64,000 nt of DNA, from the NCBI GenBank assembly GCA_045806525.1, contig JBJMJD010000087.1, positions 28,301 through 92,300 on the forward strand. The letters run 5' to 3'. A program made the position numbers and the translations under genes. The stretch is from JAICYJ01 sp045806525 (GTDB taxonomy: Bacteria; Actinomycetota; Thermoleophilia; Gaiellales; JAICJC01). The notes under the pieces were generated by a model. That model had not been told where the DNA came from and did no database searches. It was given only the letters and a program-made list of their open reading frames with translations. Of the stretch, positions 1 through 9,546 are shown piece by piece (the stretch's first letter is position 1; the number at the start of each line of letters is the position of its first letter).

Positions 1-1007
<1,007 letters not shown>

Positions 1008-1946
1008 GTGAGCACCGTACCCGTCACCATCAGCCGCACCGTCGAGCTCGAGATCGACGGCGAGAGCGTCCGCGTCCGGGAGGGCGCCACCATCCTCGAC
1101 GCCTGCCGCGCGCAGGGTCGCGATCAGCCGACGCTCTGCTACGGCGACACCCTGACGCCCGTCAACGCCTGTCGTGTGTGCGTGGTCGAGGTCGAGGGCT
1201 CGCGGGTGCTGGTGCCGAGCTGTGCACGCAAGGCGGAGGACGGCATGGTGGTCAGGACCGACACCGAGCGCGTCCGCCACAGCCGCAAGATGGTGCTCGA
1301 GTTTCTGGGCTCCAGCGTCGACCTGACCACGGCGCCGGACGTGGACGGCTGGATGAACGAGTACGACGCCAGGCCCGAGCGCTACGGCCCGCCCGCGCCG
1401 CCCGCTGCCGAGGGCGCGCGCGACCGCGCCCAGGCCGGGCACCACCACGCGGGCGACGGCCAGACGGCCGCGACCGTGGCCCAGCCCGTGAAGGTGGACA
1501 ACGAGAGCTACATCCGCGACTACGCGAAGTGCATCCTCTGCTACAAGTGCGTCGAGGGTTGCGGCACCGACTGGCAGAACACCTTTGCGATCGCGGTGGC
1601 CGGACGCGGATTCGACGCGCGCATCTCCACGGAGTACGCGGCCCCGCTGCCCGACTCGGCATGCGTCTACTGCGGGAACTGCATCGCGGTCTGCCCGACC
1701 GGCGCGCTGATGTTCAAGAGCGAGCACGACATGCGCGAGGACGGCACCTGGGACGAGAGCGAGCAGACGGTGACCGAGACGATCTGCTCGTACTGCGGCG
1801 TTGGCTGCAGCCTGGAGCTGCACGTGCAGGACAACTCGATCGTGAAGGTCACCTCGCCGCTCGATCACGGGATCACGCGCGGGAACCTCTGCGTGAAGGG
1901 ACGGTTCGGCTACCAGTACGTGCAGAACCGCGCCGACGGGGAGTAG
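1008..1946 (+). CDS. NuoG/FdhA-like iron-sulfur protein lacking the molybdopterin catalytic domain
   Basis: A 312-residue protein starting at GTG directly after the preceding stop. In order it shows a plant-type 2Fe-2S domain (CYGD...ACRVC...SC, about residues 5-85), a linker with a His-rich stretch, a paired 4Fe-4S ferredoxin domain (KCILCYKCVEGC and CVYCGNCIAVCP, about 170-240) and the small 4Fe-4S domain that normally opens a molybdopterin oxidoreductase (CSYCGVGC...GNLCVKGRFG, about 255-305). It then stops at TAG, whereas FdhA-type proteins continue for another 500-600 residues. The His-Cys3 cluster region of NuoG is also reduced: RHSRKMVLEFLGSSVDL carries no cysteines. It may be an electron-transfer subunit of an NAD-linked dehydrogenase or a truncated FdhA; the sequence alone does not decide. 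Confidence 0.85.
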   Translation: MSTVPVTISRTVELEIDGESVRVREGATILDACRAQGRDQPTLCYGDTLTPVNACRVCVVEVEGSRVLVPSCARKAEDGMVVRTDTERVRHSRKMVLEFLGSSVDLTTAPDVDGWMNEYDARPERYGPPAPPAAEGARDRAQAGHHHAGDGQTAATVAQPVKVDNESYIRDYAKCILCYKCVEGCGTDWQNTFAIAVAGRGFDARISTEYAAPLPDSACVYCGNCIAVCPTGALMFKSEHDMREDGTWDESEQTVTETICSYCGVGCSLELHVQDNSIVKVTSPLDHGITRGNLCVKGRFGYQYVQNRADGE

Positions 1947-2098
1947 ATCCGGAGGCCAGATCGGCCTTTCCCCACGGATCCGAGGACTGCTTCCAGTTTC
2001 CTGCGAGGATCCGTACACAGATCTCAGGCCCTGTTTACACCCTCATCACAGCCGCAGCCGATGGTGAGGGCTGTACCCCGGAGCCAGCAGGAGGATCC

Positions 2099-3127
2099 AT
2101 GCCCCGACCCCGATCGCTTACAACGCTGCTCGTCGCAGCCACCGCCCTGGCCATGTTCGCGGCCTTCACACCCGGCGCCAGCGGCCAGATCCGTGCGTCA
2201 GCCAGCGCCGTCCCGGCCGCCGTCACCAAAGCGCCGTGGCCGCGGCCGGCAGTCCCCAATGCGATCAGGATCCGGCTCCACGTCGGCACGGACACGCTGC
2301 ACCTCAAGGATTCGCGCAACTACATCCTGCGCATGCCCAGGGTCAAGAAGACCGGCCCGCTGTTCATCCGCGGCGGCGGCAACGTCCGCCTGGTCGGCGG
2401 CTTCATGTCCACCAGGGTCAAGGGCCCGAACATCGTGATCATGGACGACGGCGGCACCCGCAACGGGCGCATCGTCCACATCGAGGGTCTGCTGATCAAC
2501 GGGTCGAGCAGGGTGCCGTCCGACGGCATCAAGATCAAGGCTCCCCATACGATCGTGCAGCTCGAGCACGACCGCATCGTCGGCCTGCACGGCTCGCTGC
2601 GGGGCTACCACGCCGACGTTGTGCAGCCAGGAGGCGGCGTGAAGGAACTGCTGATCGACGACTTCACCGGCTCGAGCCACTACAACAACTTCTACTTCCG
2701 GCGGGAGACCAACCCGCTGAAGCCGGCCATCGGGCGGGTCATCATCGAGAACGCCAACATGTTCGGCTACCAGAACCCCGGGACGATTCCGCGCCACACC
2801 CTGCGGGGCATCTCGATCGGCACGCAGCCGAACCCGCCGTCGAACGACAGTTCGGCGCTCAACTGCAACGTCACGAACGCGCTGTGGATGAGGAACTTCT
2901 GGGTGCGCCCGCCGCACGGCGTGCGTCCCGCGCAGTTCGTCTACCCACACGACCGCATGCGCGGCTCCGCGGCCCGCTGCGACTCCGCCTACAAGGCGAG
3001 CACGCACAGCGTCGACTGGCCCCACCTGCGGGCGTCGAACGGTGGCGTCGTGCACGGCGTCGTGCGTGTCGGCGTCCATCGCGCGTTCGTGCGAGCTCGT
3101 ACCGTGGGACTCCACTACCGCGGGTAG
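2099..3127 (+). CDS. Secreted right-handed beta-helix-like protein
   Basis: A 342-residue protein starting at ATG 2099 behind a clear AGGAGG ribosome site. It opens with a Sec-type signal peptide (MPRPRSLTTLLVAATALAMF, then Ala/Gly residues and a likely cut near ASG-Q). The mature part has short alternating hydrophobic turns rich in Gly and Asn (GGGNVRLVGGF, GRIVHIEGLLING, DGIKIKAPHTIVQLEHDRIVGLHG), the pattern of parallel beta-helix proteins such as pectate-lyase-like or NosD-like folds. No catalytic motif was recognised. A role in binding or cleaving extracellular polysaccharide is only a guess from the fold. About 150 bases of non-coding DNA separate it from the iron-sulfur gene, so it is probably transcribed separately. 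Confidence 0.75.
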   Translation: MPRPRSLTTLLVAATALAMFAAFTPGASGQIRASASAVPAAVTKAPWPRPAVPNAIRIRLHVGTDTLHLKDSRNYILRMPRVKKTGPLFIRGGGNVRLVGGFMSTRVKGPNIVIMDDGGTRNGRIVHIEGLLINGSSRVPSDGIKIKAPHTIVQLEHDRIVGLHGSLRGYHADVVQPGGGVKELLIDDFTGSSHYNNFYFRRETNPLKPAIGRVIIENANMFGYQNPGTIPRHTLRGISIGTQPNPPSNDSSALNCNVTNALWMRNFWVRPPHGVRPAQFVYPHDRMRGSAARCDSAYKASTHSVDWPHLRASNGGVVHGVVRVGVHRAFVRARTVGLHYRG

Positions 3128-3181
3128 AGTACGCCTGAGCCCCGAAGGATCGGGGGCCGGCACGTCGCGTGGAGGTTTGTG

Positions 3182-3991
3182 GTGGGGCTTCGAACTCGCC
3201 GGAGCACCGGCCGGGAGCTGCAGCTCGTCCTGGCCAGTCACGAGTGGCCGGCGGGTGGGTCGCTCAACGGCGAGGTGCGGGGCGCCGACGACGCCGTCAC
3301 CATCACGATCGTGCGGCTCGAGCGCTCTCCCTCGGCCACGCTGTCGTTCGGCGTCAGCGACTGCGAAGTGGTGCCGGTCGACGGCCGCGCGGAGTTCGAG
3401 CTGCCGCTGCCCGACGGGCTGCCACCGGGCTGGTCGGGGGAGCGGACGGGGCTCGGGTACGCGATCCGTGCCCTCAGCGGCTCGCGCCGCAACCGCCGGC
3501 ACGGAGCGGTGCCGTTGGTGATCTCAGGCGGCGAGCAGGCGATCCACCAGAGCCACCATGCCGACCGCGTGATCGCGTCGCACCCGGGGCGCCGGTTTCA
3601 CCTGGAGCTGTCCGACGTCCGACTGCAGGGCGGCGGCCACATCCAGTGCCGCGTGCACGCCGAGCAGGGGCTCGACGAGGGCAGCGTCGTGATCGTTGCC
3701 CGCTTCGAGGAGGCGTGGCGCACCAATCTGCGGATCCGCAACCGCAGGCATCCGCCGCTCTGGCACAGCCGGTCGCTGTGGCAGGAGCAGGCCACGGTCG
3801 AGCTGGGCGGGGACCGGCGCTGGTATCCGTGCAGCTTCGACATCCCGGTCGGGCTGCCGCCCGCCGTCGAGGCCCGCACGCTCGCCTGGCGGTACGAGAT
3901 CGACGCACGGCGGGCGCCGCGGCGGGGAGTGGCGGATCACGCCGCGCTGACGCCCCTGCGCTTCGACCTCGCTCAGCCGCCGTCCGCGTAG
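3182..3991 (+). CDS. Arrestin-like hypothetical protein
   Basis: About 269 residues, beta-rich, no signal peptide and no membrane segment. Two GTG codons are in tandem (3179 and 3182); GGAGG at 3171-3175 gives a more usual spacing to 3182. The opening LVLASHEWPAGGSLNGEVRG and the repeated HLELSDVRLQGGGHIQCRV resemble the 'ligand, proline/glycine turn, G-x-V' edge of arrestin-like and Spo0M-like sandwich domains, and the two halves look like two such domains. That is a weak fold impression, not a recognised family. Its last 19 bases overlap the convergent spermidine-synthase-like gene. Confidence 0.6.
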   Translation: MGLRTRRSTGRELQLVLASHEWPAGGSLNGEVRGADDAVTITIVRLERSPSATLSFGVSDCEVVPVDGRAEFELPLPDGLPPGWSGERTGLGYAIRALSGSRRNRRHGAVPLVISGGEQAIHQSHHADRVIASHPGRRFHLELSDVRLQGGGHIQCRVHAEQGLDEGSVVIVARFEEAWRTNLRIRNRRHPPLWHSRSLWQEQATVELGGDRRWYPCSFDIPVGLPPAVEARTLAWRYEIDARRAPRRGVADHAALTPLRFDLAQPPSA

Positions 3992-5448
3992 CGCACGATC
4001 AGCTGGTCGGTCAGCCATTCCACCGGCGCTCGGTCGTCGGTCAGCGGGTCGCTGGACGGCGCCTGCGGTTGCAGCCCCTCGGCGAGATCGGCAGCGGGGT
4101 CGAGCGCGGGCGCGGCGGCCGCCAGGCGGGCGCGCAGCCGGGAGGCCGAGACCGGCCGCGTGAACCCGGCCACGATCTCGTTGAAGCCACCGGCCCGCCA
4201 GCGGTAGACCCTGGGGAAGACCGTGGCCATGGTGCCCGCGATGGCGCTGGGCAGCCGCTCGTCGCCGGGGATGGTGCCGACGTTCGCCATCACCATCCCG
4301 CCCGGCCGCAGCCGCTCGTCCGCCAGCCTCCAGAACTCCTGCGTGGTCAGGTAGAACGGGATGTACGGCTGGCGGAACGCGTCCAGGAAGATGGCGTCGT
4401 AGCGAGTCGCGTGGGTGTCCAGGTAGGGTCGGCCGTCGGCCGTGGCCACGCGCACACGCGGGTTCGATGCCAGGCCGAAGTAGCGGCGCCCGATGGCGGT
4501 GACCTCGGGGTCGAGCTCGATGCCGAGCACGTTCGTGGCGGGCCAGAAGGTGCCGTAGGCGCGGCCGACGGTGCCACCCGCGTACCCGATCATCGCCAGC
4601 GACTCGAACCCGCGACCGTGCATCACGGGCGCCAGCAGGAACTGGTCCCAGTAGCCGCCGGTGAGAACGCGGTTGCGGTGCCAGACCGAGTGCTCCGCCC
4701 AGCCCTCGTTCAGGTGCAGCACGCGCCCCCCGTCGGCCGTCGACTGCACCTGGATGAACTGGTATGCGGACTCGCCCTCCCAGATCACACCCGCCCCTGG
4801 CTTCACCAGCCCGGGCGGCACCAGCGCCAGCGCCACCGCCGCGGCCGGTGCCAGCACGTATCGCCAGCCGAGCGCCGGCGTCGCCGCCAGCGCCAGCACG
4901 GCGGCCGTGGCCAGCATGGTGCGGCGAGTGCCGATCAGCGGGATCAGCAGCACCACCGGCAGGAAGGTGCCGAGGATCGACCCGGCGGTGGACAGCGCGT
5001 ACAGCCGCCCGGCGATCTCGCCGGCCCGCTCGACCGAGTCAACGGCGAGTCGCACCGCGAACGGTGACACCATCCCAAGCAGCGTGATCGGTACCGAGAA
5101 CAGCGCCATGGAGGCGAAGAACGAGCCCAGGAAGGCGCCCACCGACGCTTCCGCGAATGCGCCCACCGCGGCCGAGAGCAGCGGCTCGGACACGAACGGG
5201 ATCACGGCGATCGCCATCGCAGCGCACACGATCAGCCGGCACATGTAGGGCAGGCTGGGGTGGCGGTCGGCCAGCCGGCCACCCCAGAAGTAGCCAACCG
5301 AGAGGTAGATCAGGATCAGGCCGATGATGTTCGCCCAGATCAGGATCGAGGCTCCGAAGAAGGGCGCCAGCAGCCGCGAGGCGCACATCTCGGTGGCCAT
5401 CGTGCCTGCGCCGGCTACGAACACCAGCGGGTAGAGGAGTCGGTTCAC
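3973..5448 (-). CDS. Membrane-anchored spermidine synthase-like protein (fused MFS-like/PAPT domain)
   Basis: A 491-residue protein. The N-terminal ~230 residues are mostly hydrophobic helices resembling an MFS-like membrane half (MNRLLYPLVFVAGAGTMATE..., GGRLADRHP loop). The C-terminal half is a Rossmann methyltransferase-like spermidine synthase domain (LGIELDPEVTAIGRRYFG, ATADGRPYLDT, YDAIFLDAF). In true aminopropyltransferases these motifs bind decarboxylated SAM. Many actinobacterial fused proteins carry this architecture without a proven substrate, so polyamine synthesis is uncertain. The ATG start at 5448 gives the expected first helix. The 3' end overlaps the convergent arrestin-like gene by 19 bases. 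Confidence 0.85.
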   Translation of the reverse strand: MNRLLYPLVFVAGAGTMATEMCASRLLAPFFGASILIWANIIGLILIYLSVGYFWGGRLADRHPSLPYMCRLIVCAAMAIAVIPFVSEPLLSAAVGAFAEASVGAFLGSFFASMALFSVPITLLGMVSPFAVRLAVDSVERAGEIAGRLYALSTAGSILGTFLPVVLLIPLIGTRRTMLATAAVLALAATPALGWRYVLAPAAAVALALVPPGLVKPGAGVIWEGESAYQFIQVQSTADGGRVLHLNEGWAEHSVWHRNRVLTGGYWDQFLLAPVMHGRGFESLAMIGYAGGTVGRAYGTFWPATNVLGIELDPEVTAIGRRYFGLASNPRVRVATADGRPYLDTHATRYDAIFLDAFRQPYIPFYLTTQEFWRLADERLRPGGMVMANVGTIPGDERLPSAIAGTMATVFPRVYRWRAGGFNEIVAGFTRPVSASRLRARLAAAAPALDPAADLAEGLQPQAPSSDPLTDDRAPVEWLTDQLIVRYADGG

Positions 5449-5553
5449 CTCGGCCGCAGCCTATCGGCCACCACCTCGCGGATCATAGGGTCGATCGTAG
5501 CCCGTCGTCCGTCTGGTAGAACCCGTCGAGATGGGTGACGATCGACGCGGCTG

Positions 5554-5799
5554 ATGGGCGACCGGTGGGTGCAGTCGTTCCGGTCGCTGGCCGAGCCGAT
5601 CCTGGCCCGGCCCGGCGGTGCGCGGCTGGTGGCCGTCGACGGGTAGGGCGGCGCCGGCACGTCCATGTTCGCCGCCCGGCTGGCGGTCGCGTTGGGCGGT
5701 GCTGCGGTCGTGCACACCGACGACTTCGCAGTCGACGGCAACCCGGGCATCGACCACGATCAGGAGACGGAGTTCGTGCGGATCGGGGCGGGCCTATGA
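5554..5799 (+). pseudogene. Uridine kinase-like P-loop gene remnant
   Basis: The frame from ATG 5554 reads MGDRWVQSFRSLAEPILARP, then LVAVDG, a TAG stop at 5644-5646, then GGAGTSMFAARLAVALGG and VVHTDDFAVDGNPG before ending at TGA 5797. This matches the start of uridine kinase/(d)NMP-kinase-like proteins, whose P-loop is G-x-G-G-A-G-K-S/T and which have an HxDDF motif after it. Here the stop falls inside the P-loop, the P-loop lysine is a threonine, and the gene ends after about 80 codons instead of about 200. It is therefore a decayed fragment. The next gene starts at its very end. Confidence 0.6.
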
Positions 5800-5807
5800 T
5801 CCCTGGC

Positions 5808-6269
5808 ATGTCAGCCGTCGAGCGCCCACCGTTTCCGCCGTTCACCGAGGAGGATGCGTGGAAGAAGGTGCTGGCGGCCGAGGCGGCGTGGAACACGCGG
5901 GATCCCGACCGCGTCGTCCTTGCCTACACCAAGGACACGCAGTGGCGGAACCGCGACGAGTTCCTGTCGGGCCGCGAGGAGGTGCACGCGTTCCTGGTGC
6001 GCAAGTGGCAGAAGGAGCTCGACTACGTGCTGCGCAAGGATCTCTGGGCGTTCGCCGGCAACCGCATCGCCGTGCGGTTCCAGTACGAGTGGCATGACGG
6101 GGACGGCCGCTGGTGGCGGTCGTACGGCAATGAGAACTGGGAGTTCGAGGACAACGGGCTGATGCGGCGGCGCGAGGCCAGCATCAACGACGTCTCGATC
6201 GAGCCTGCCGACCGCCGCATCGACGGCCCCAGGGCGGAGGGAGACAGCGCCGGCATCCCGCTGCGCTGA
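5808..6269 (+). CDS. DUF1348 (NTF2/SnoaL-like) family protein
   Basis: About 153 residues with the family's characteristic opening ERPPFPPFTEEDAWKKV and conserved AAWNTRDPDRV, WRNRDEF and WWRSYGNENWEF segments. The predicted fold is the NTF2-like cone; no enzymatic role is established for the family. ATG 5808 matches the usual family N-terminus; ATG 5796 would add four residues and overlap the stop of the uridine kinase remnant. The DsbA-family gene follows after seven bases, so the two may be co-transcribed. Confidence 0.85.
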   Translation: MSAVERPPFPPFTEEDAWKKVLAAEAAWNTRDPDRVVLAYTKDTQWRNRDEFLSGREEVHAFLVRKWQKELDYVLRKDLWAFAGNRIAVRFQYEWHDGDGRWWRSYGNENWEFEDNGLMRRREASINDVSIEPADRRIDGPRAEGDSAGIPLR

Positions 6270-6276
6270 CGATGTC

Positions 6277-6939
6277 GTGACCGATCGGGCACCCGCACTG
6301 ACGCTCGAGATCTGGTCGGACGTGGTCTGCTCATGGTGCTACGTGGGCAAGCGCTACCTCGAGCAGGCGCTCGAGATGGTGCCCGACCGCGAGCTCGTCG
6401 ATCTGCGCTGGCGCAGCTTCGAGCTGGATCCGACGCTGCCGGCCGACGCCGGATCGGCCGACGAGGAGCTGGCCCGGCGCCGCGGCATCAGCCTCGAGGA
6501 GGCGCGCGCGATGCACGAGGAGACGGAGCGGATGGGTGCCGAGATGGGGCTCACGTTCGACTTCGCCCATGCCCGCCGCGGCAACACCTTCGACGCCCAC
6601 CGGGTGCTGCACATGGCGCACGCCGCCGGCCTGCAGAACGCCGTCCAGGATCAGCTGATGGCGGCGTACTTCGCCGAAGGCGAGCCGATCGGAGACCCGG
6701 CGGCGCTGGCGGCTGCGGCCGGCCGCGGAGGGCTCGACCCGGCGGCCGTGAGCGAGATGCTGGCGAGCGATGGCTACGTCGTGGACGTCCGCGCCGACGA
6801 GACCGACGCGCTCGAGCTGGGTATCAGCTCGGTGCCCTTCTTCGTCTTCAACCGCCGTTATGGACTGGCCGGCGCTCACCCGCCGGAGGCGATCGTCGAG
6901 ACGATCGAGCGCGCGCGCCTCGGCGACGAGACGGCCTGA
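6277..6939 (+). CDS. DsbA-family (FrnE-like) oxidoreductase
   Basis: A 220-residue thioredoxin-fold protein from GTG 6277, seven bases after the DUF1348 gene. It has the family opening LEIWSDVVCSWCYVGKRYLE with a C-x-x-C active site (CSWC), a helical insertion (NTFDAHRVLHMAHAAG) typical of FrnE/2-hydroxychromene-2-carboxylate-isomerase relatives, and the cis-proline segment LGISSVPFFVFN. No signal peptide, so cytoplasmic. The likely role is dithiol-disulfide exchange or glutathione/mycothiol-linked isomerisation; the substrate is unknown. Confidence 0.88.
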   Translation: MTDRAPALTLEIWSDVVCSWCYVGKRYLEQALEMVPDRELVDLRWRSFELDPTLPADAGSADEELARRRGISLEEARAMHEETERMGAEMGLTFDFAHARRGNTFDAHRVLHMAHAAGLQNAVQDQLMAAYFAEGEPIGDPAALAAAAGRGGLDPAAVSEMLASDGYVVDVRADETDALELGISSVPFFVFNRRYGLAGAHPPEAIVETIERARLGDETA

Positions 6940-7259
6940 TCCCGGCCATTTGTCCCGAGCCGGCAACGACGGCTCACGTCGCTCACTCAGCCGTGCAACG
7001 CCCGGCGCGCTCTTAACGGAGTCAAACACCGACTCGGGCGGCGATGGCGGTCCGGCACGGGAACGTGACGTGTCGTGACGAGCCCGTGGTGCGTGGCCGC
7101 GTGGCTGCGCGGGAGCCGGTCTGGGGTCGTGATGTTCGTGCCGGACCGGCCGTGTGGATCGTCACAGATCCCGACGGGGCGTTTACGGCGGCGTGAGCTT
7201 CGTTGCAGGTTTGCGTGTCACGCGCCGGTCGCGGCGCTGCAAACGCGTCGCCGCCCAGC
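6940..7259. other. Intergenic region, 320 bp between convergent genes
   Basis: No convincing open frame. The region has a six-base inverted pair, GTTTGC near 7210 and GCAAAC near 7242, too weak to call a terminator. It also holds the segment GTGTCGTGACGAGCCCGTG near 7070, which recurs with few changes near 25327 in another intergenic region. Nothing else is visible. Confidence 0.4.
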
Positions 7260-8192
7260 TCATTCGGTCGACAGCACCAGCCGGTTGCCGGATGGGTCGG
7301 ACACGGCCGGGCCGTGCTCGCCGTGTTCGGTGACGTGGCCAGCCCGCTGGAGGCGCTCGAGCACGCGGCCGCGGGCGGTGTCGTCAGGCAGGACGATGGT
7401 CGCGTGGCGTAGCGCGGCGGTGCCGGCCGGGGGCGGCTCGGCGCCGCGGCTCTCCCAGGTGTTCGCGCCCAGGTGGTGGTGGTAGCCGCCGGCCGCCAGG
7501 AAGGCGGCGCTGTCGCCCACCTGCGCCATCAGGCCGAAGCCGAGCAGGTCGCGATAGAACCCGACGGTCGAGTCGATGTCGGCCACCTGCAGGTGCACGT
7601 GCCCCATGGTGGTACCGCCGGGCAGCCCTTCGAACGGCTCGGATCCGGGGTCGTCCAGCTCGCCCAGCAGGCTCTCGACGTCCAGCGGCTCGGTGGTCAT
7701 GCGCACGTCCACCTGGTCCTGCCAGGTCTCGCGCGGGCGGTCCCAGTAGATCTCGATGCCGTGGTGGTCGGGGTCGCGCAGGTAGAGCGCCTCGCTCACG
7801 AAGTGATCCGACAGACCCACCAGCGTGACGCGGTCGCGGGCGGCATGGGCCAGCCAGCGGGCCAGGTCATCGCGCTCGGGCACCAGCAGGGCGAAGTGGT
7901 AGAGCCCGGTGTGGCCGCGTGCGGGCGGCGCACCCGGCAGCTCGGTGAGCACCAGCAGGCCGCGGCCGCCGGTGCCGAGCGTGGCCACGCCGTCGTCCTG
8001 TGCGACCACGCCGAGCCCGATCTGCTCCTGGTAGTAGCGGATCGAGCGCCCCAGGTCGGCCACGGTCAGGTGCACGGCGCCCATGTGCGTCTCCGGCGCG
8101 ATCTCGGCGGTCGCGGTCGTGGCCGTGGCCTCCAGCTGCTCGGGGTCGCGGGGGCCGGTACCCTCGCCGTCGGTGATCAGCTCGTCGCTCAT
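7260..8192 (-). CDS. Two-domain VOC protein (CatE-like ring-cleavage dioxygenase family)
   Basis: A 310-residue protein made of two vicinal-oxygen-chelate modules: the first opens GAVHLTVADLGRSIRYYQEQ, the second GHVHLQVADIDSTVGFYRDL. Candidate metal ligands are visible (His in the VHL segments, LYHFALLV, HGIEIYWD), as in CatE-like 2,3-dioxygenases and related two-domain glyoxalase-fold proteins. A ring-cleavage role is possible given the nearby aromatic catabolic operon, but this gene is 4 kb from it and not co-transcribed. The photolyase gene lies nine bases upstream on the same strand. Confidence 0.82.
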   Translation of the reverse strand: MSDELITDGEGTGPRDPEQLEATATTATAEIAPETHMGAVHLTVADLGRSIRYYQEQIGLGVVAQDDGVATLGTGGRGLLVLTELPGAPPARGHTGLYHFALLVPERDDLARWLAHAARDRVTLVGLSDHFVSEALYLRDPDHHGIEIYWDRPRETWQDQVDVRMTTEPLDVESLLGELDDPGSEPFEGLPGGTTMGHVHLQVADIDSTVGFYRDLLGFGLMAQVGDSAAFLAAGGYHHHLGANTWESRGAEPPPAGTAALRHATIVLPDDTARGRVLERLQRAGHVTEHGEHGPAVSDPSGNRLVLSTE

Positions 8193-8201
8193 GGCCGAAG
8201 G

Positions 8202-9518
8202 CTAGCGGCGTTCCGAGTGCCGCACCGCGTCGTAGGCCGCGAGCGCCCTCGTGCGGGCGGCCGTGTGGTCGACGATCGGCGGCGGCCGGTGGCCGCCGTC
8301 CAGCCAGCGATCGCGGTAGCCGCCATCGGCGTCGTAGCGCTGCGCCTGTCGGTCGGGGCTGAAGATGCGGTGGTACGGAGCCGCGTCCGCGCCGCTGCCG
8401 GCCACCCACTGCCAGCCCAGCGTGTTGTTCGCCAGGTCGGCGTCGACCAGCGTGTCCCAGAACCAGCGGGCACCCTCGCGCCAGTCGATAAGCAGGTGCT
8501 TGGTCAGAAACGACGCCGCCACCATCCGCGCCCGGTTGTGCATCCAGCCGGTCTGCCAGAGCTGGCGCATGCCTGCGTCCACCAGCGCGTAGCCGGTGCG
8601 ACCCTGCCGCCAGGCGGCGAGCGCGGCGGGATCGTCGCGCCACGGCATGTGGCCGTATCCCGGGCGCAGCGGCTGCTCGGCGCTGGCCGGATGGTGGTAG
8701 AGCAGGTGGTGGGCGAACTCGCGCCAGGCCAGTTGCTTCAGATACGGCTCCGCGGTCGCGCCGGAAGCCAGCGTCACCGCGTGCCACACCTGGCCCGGCG
8801 AGAGCTCCCCGTGATGCAGATGAGGCGAGAGTCGCGAGCTGGGGCGGGCCGGCAGATCGCGGTCGTCGGCATAGCGTGCGGATCGCTCAGCAAACGCATC
8901 CAGCGCCTCGCCCGCGCCGGCCTCGCCGGGGGTCCAGCAGGCAGCCAGGCCGCCGTCCCAGTCGGAGCCGGGCAGCAGGCCCAGGTCGAGTGGCCGCAGC
9001 GATCGCGGCCCACGCGGCGGACGCGCGAGGCGGGGCGGCGGCAGCGGCGCCTGCGGCGGTTCCATGCTCCGCAGCCTGCGCCAGAACGGGGTGAACACCT
9101 GATACGGCGTCCCGGAGCCGGTCACGACCGTCCACGGCGTATGCAGCAGCGCCCCGTTGAAGCTCTGCGGCCCGGGCAGCGAGCGCTTCAGCTGAGCTTC
9201 GCGGGCGACGGCGGCCGGTTCGTAGCGGCGGTTCCAGAAGACGGCGTCCGCACCGGTCTCGTCCATCAGGCCGGCAAGTGCCTCGTCGGCCGGGCCGCGG
9301 CGGATCACCAGCGGCGAGCCCTGCCGTTCCAGCGCTCGCTCGAGCGCGGACAGCGAGTGATGGAGCCACCAGCGCGAAGCCGCCCCGGGCGGCCAGCTGT
9401 CCTCCTCATCCGGAGACCACACGTAGACGGGGATCACCGGGCCGCGCGACGCGGCGGCGGTCAGTGCGGGGTTGTCGGCCAGCCGTAGGTCGCTCCGGAA
9501 CCAGACCAGCGTCGTCAC
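8202..9518 (-). CDS. phr: Deoxyribodipyrimidine photo-lyase
   Basis: A 438-residue DNA photolyase/cryptochrome-family protein. It opens with the antenna-domain signature LVWFRSDLRLADNPAL and carries the FAD-domain motifs WREFAHHLLYHHP, GYALVDAGMRQLWQTGWMHN, RMVAASFLTKHL and DADLANNTLGWQWVAGSG. The length fits class I CPD photolyases. It repairs UV-induced cyclobutane dimers using blue light and FADH-. It is upstream of and close to the VOC gene and 28 bases from a divergent small membrane gene, with which it may share a promoter region. Confidence 0.95.
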   Translation of the reverse strand: MTTLVWFRSDLRLADNPALTAAASRGPVIPVYVWSPDEEDSWPPGAASRWWLHHSLSALERALERQGSPLVIRRGPADEALAGLMDETGADAVFWNRRYEPAAVAREAQLKRSLPGPQSFNGALLHTPWTVVTGSGTPYQVFTPFWRRLRSMEPPQAPLPPPRLARPPRGPRSLRPLDLGLLPGSDWDGGLAACWTPGEAGAGEALDAFAERSARYADDRDLPARPSSRLSPHLHHGELSPGQVWHAVTLASGATAEPYLKQLAWREFAHHLLYHHPASAEQPLRPGYGHMPWRDDPAALAAWRQGRTGYALVDAGMRQLWQTGWMHNRARMVAASFLTKHLLIDWREGARWFWDTLVDADLANNTLGWQWVAGSGADAAPYHRIFSPDRQAQRYDADGGYRDRWLDGGHRPPPIVDHTAARTRALAAYDAVRHSERR

Positions 9519-9546
9519 GCACGCACCCTAGCCCTACTATGCCGGG

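Noticed and set aside
1944..1946. Selenocysteine read-through to extend the NuoG/FdhA-like protein
   Set aside because: The stop is TAG, not TGA, and it falls far before the usual selenocysteine position, with no matching sequence after it.
1178..3127. A 649-codon open frame across the iron-sulfur gene and the beta-helix gene
   Set aside because: Only its last 342 codons, from ATG 2099 behind AGGAGG, carry a signal peptide and protein-like sequence; the first part is an out-of-frame reading of the real iron-sulfur gene.
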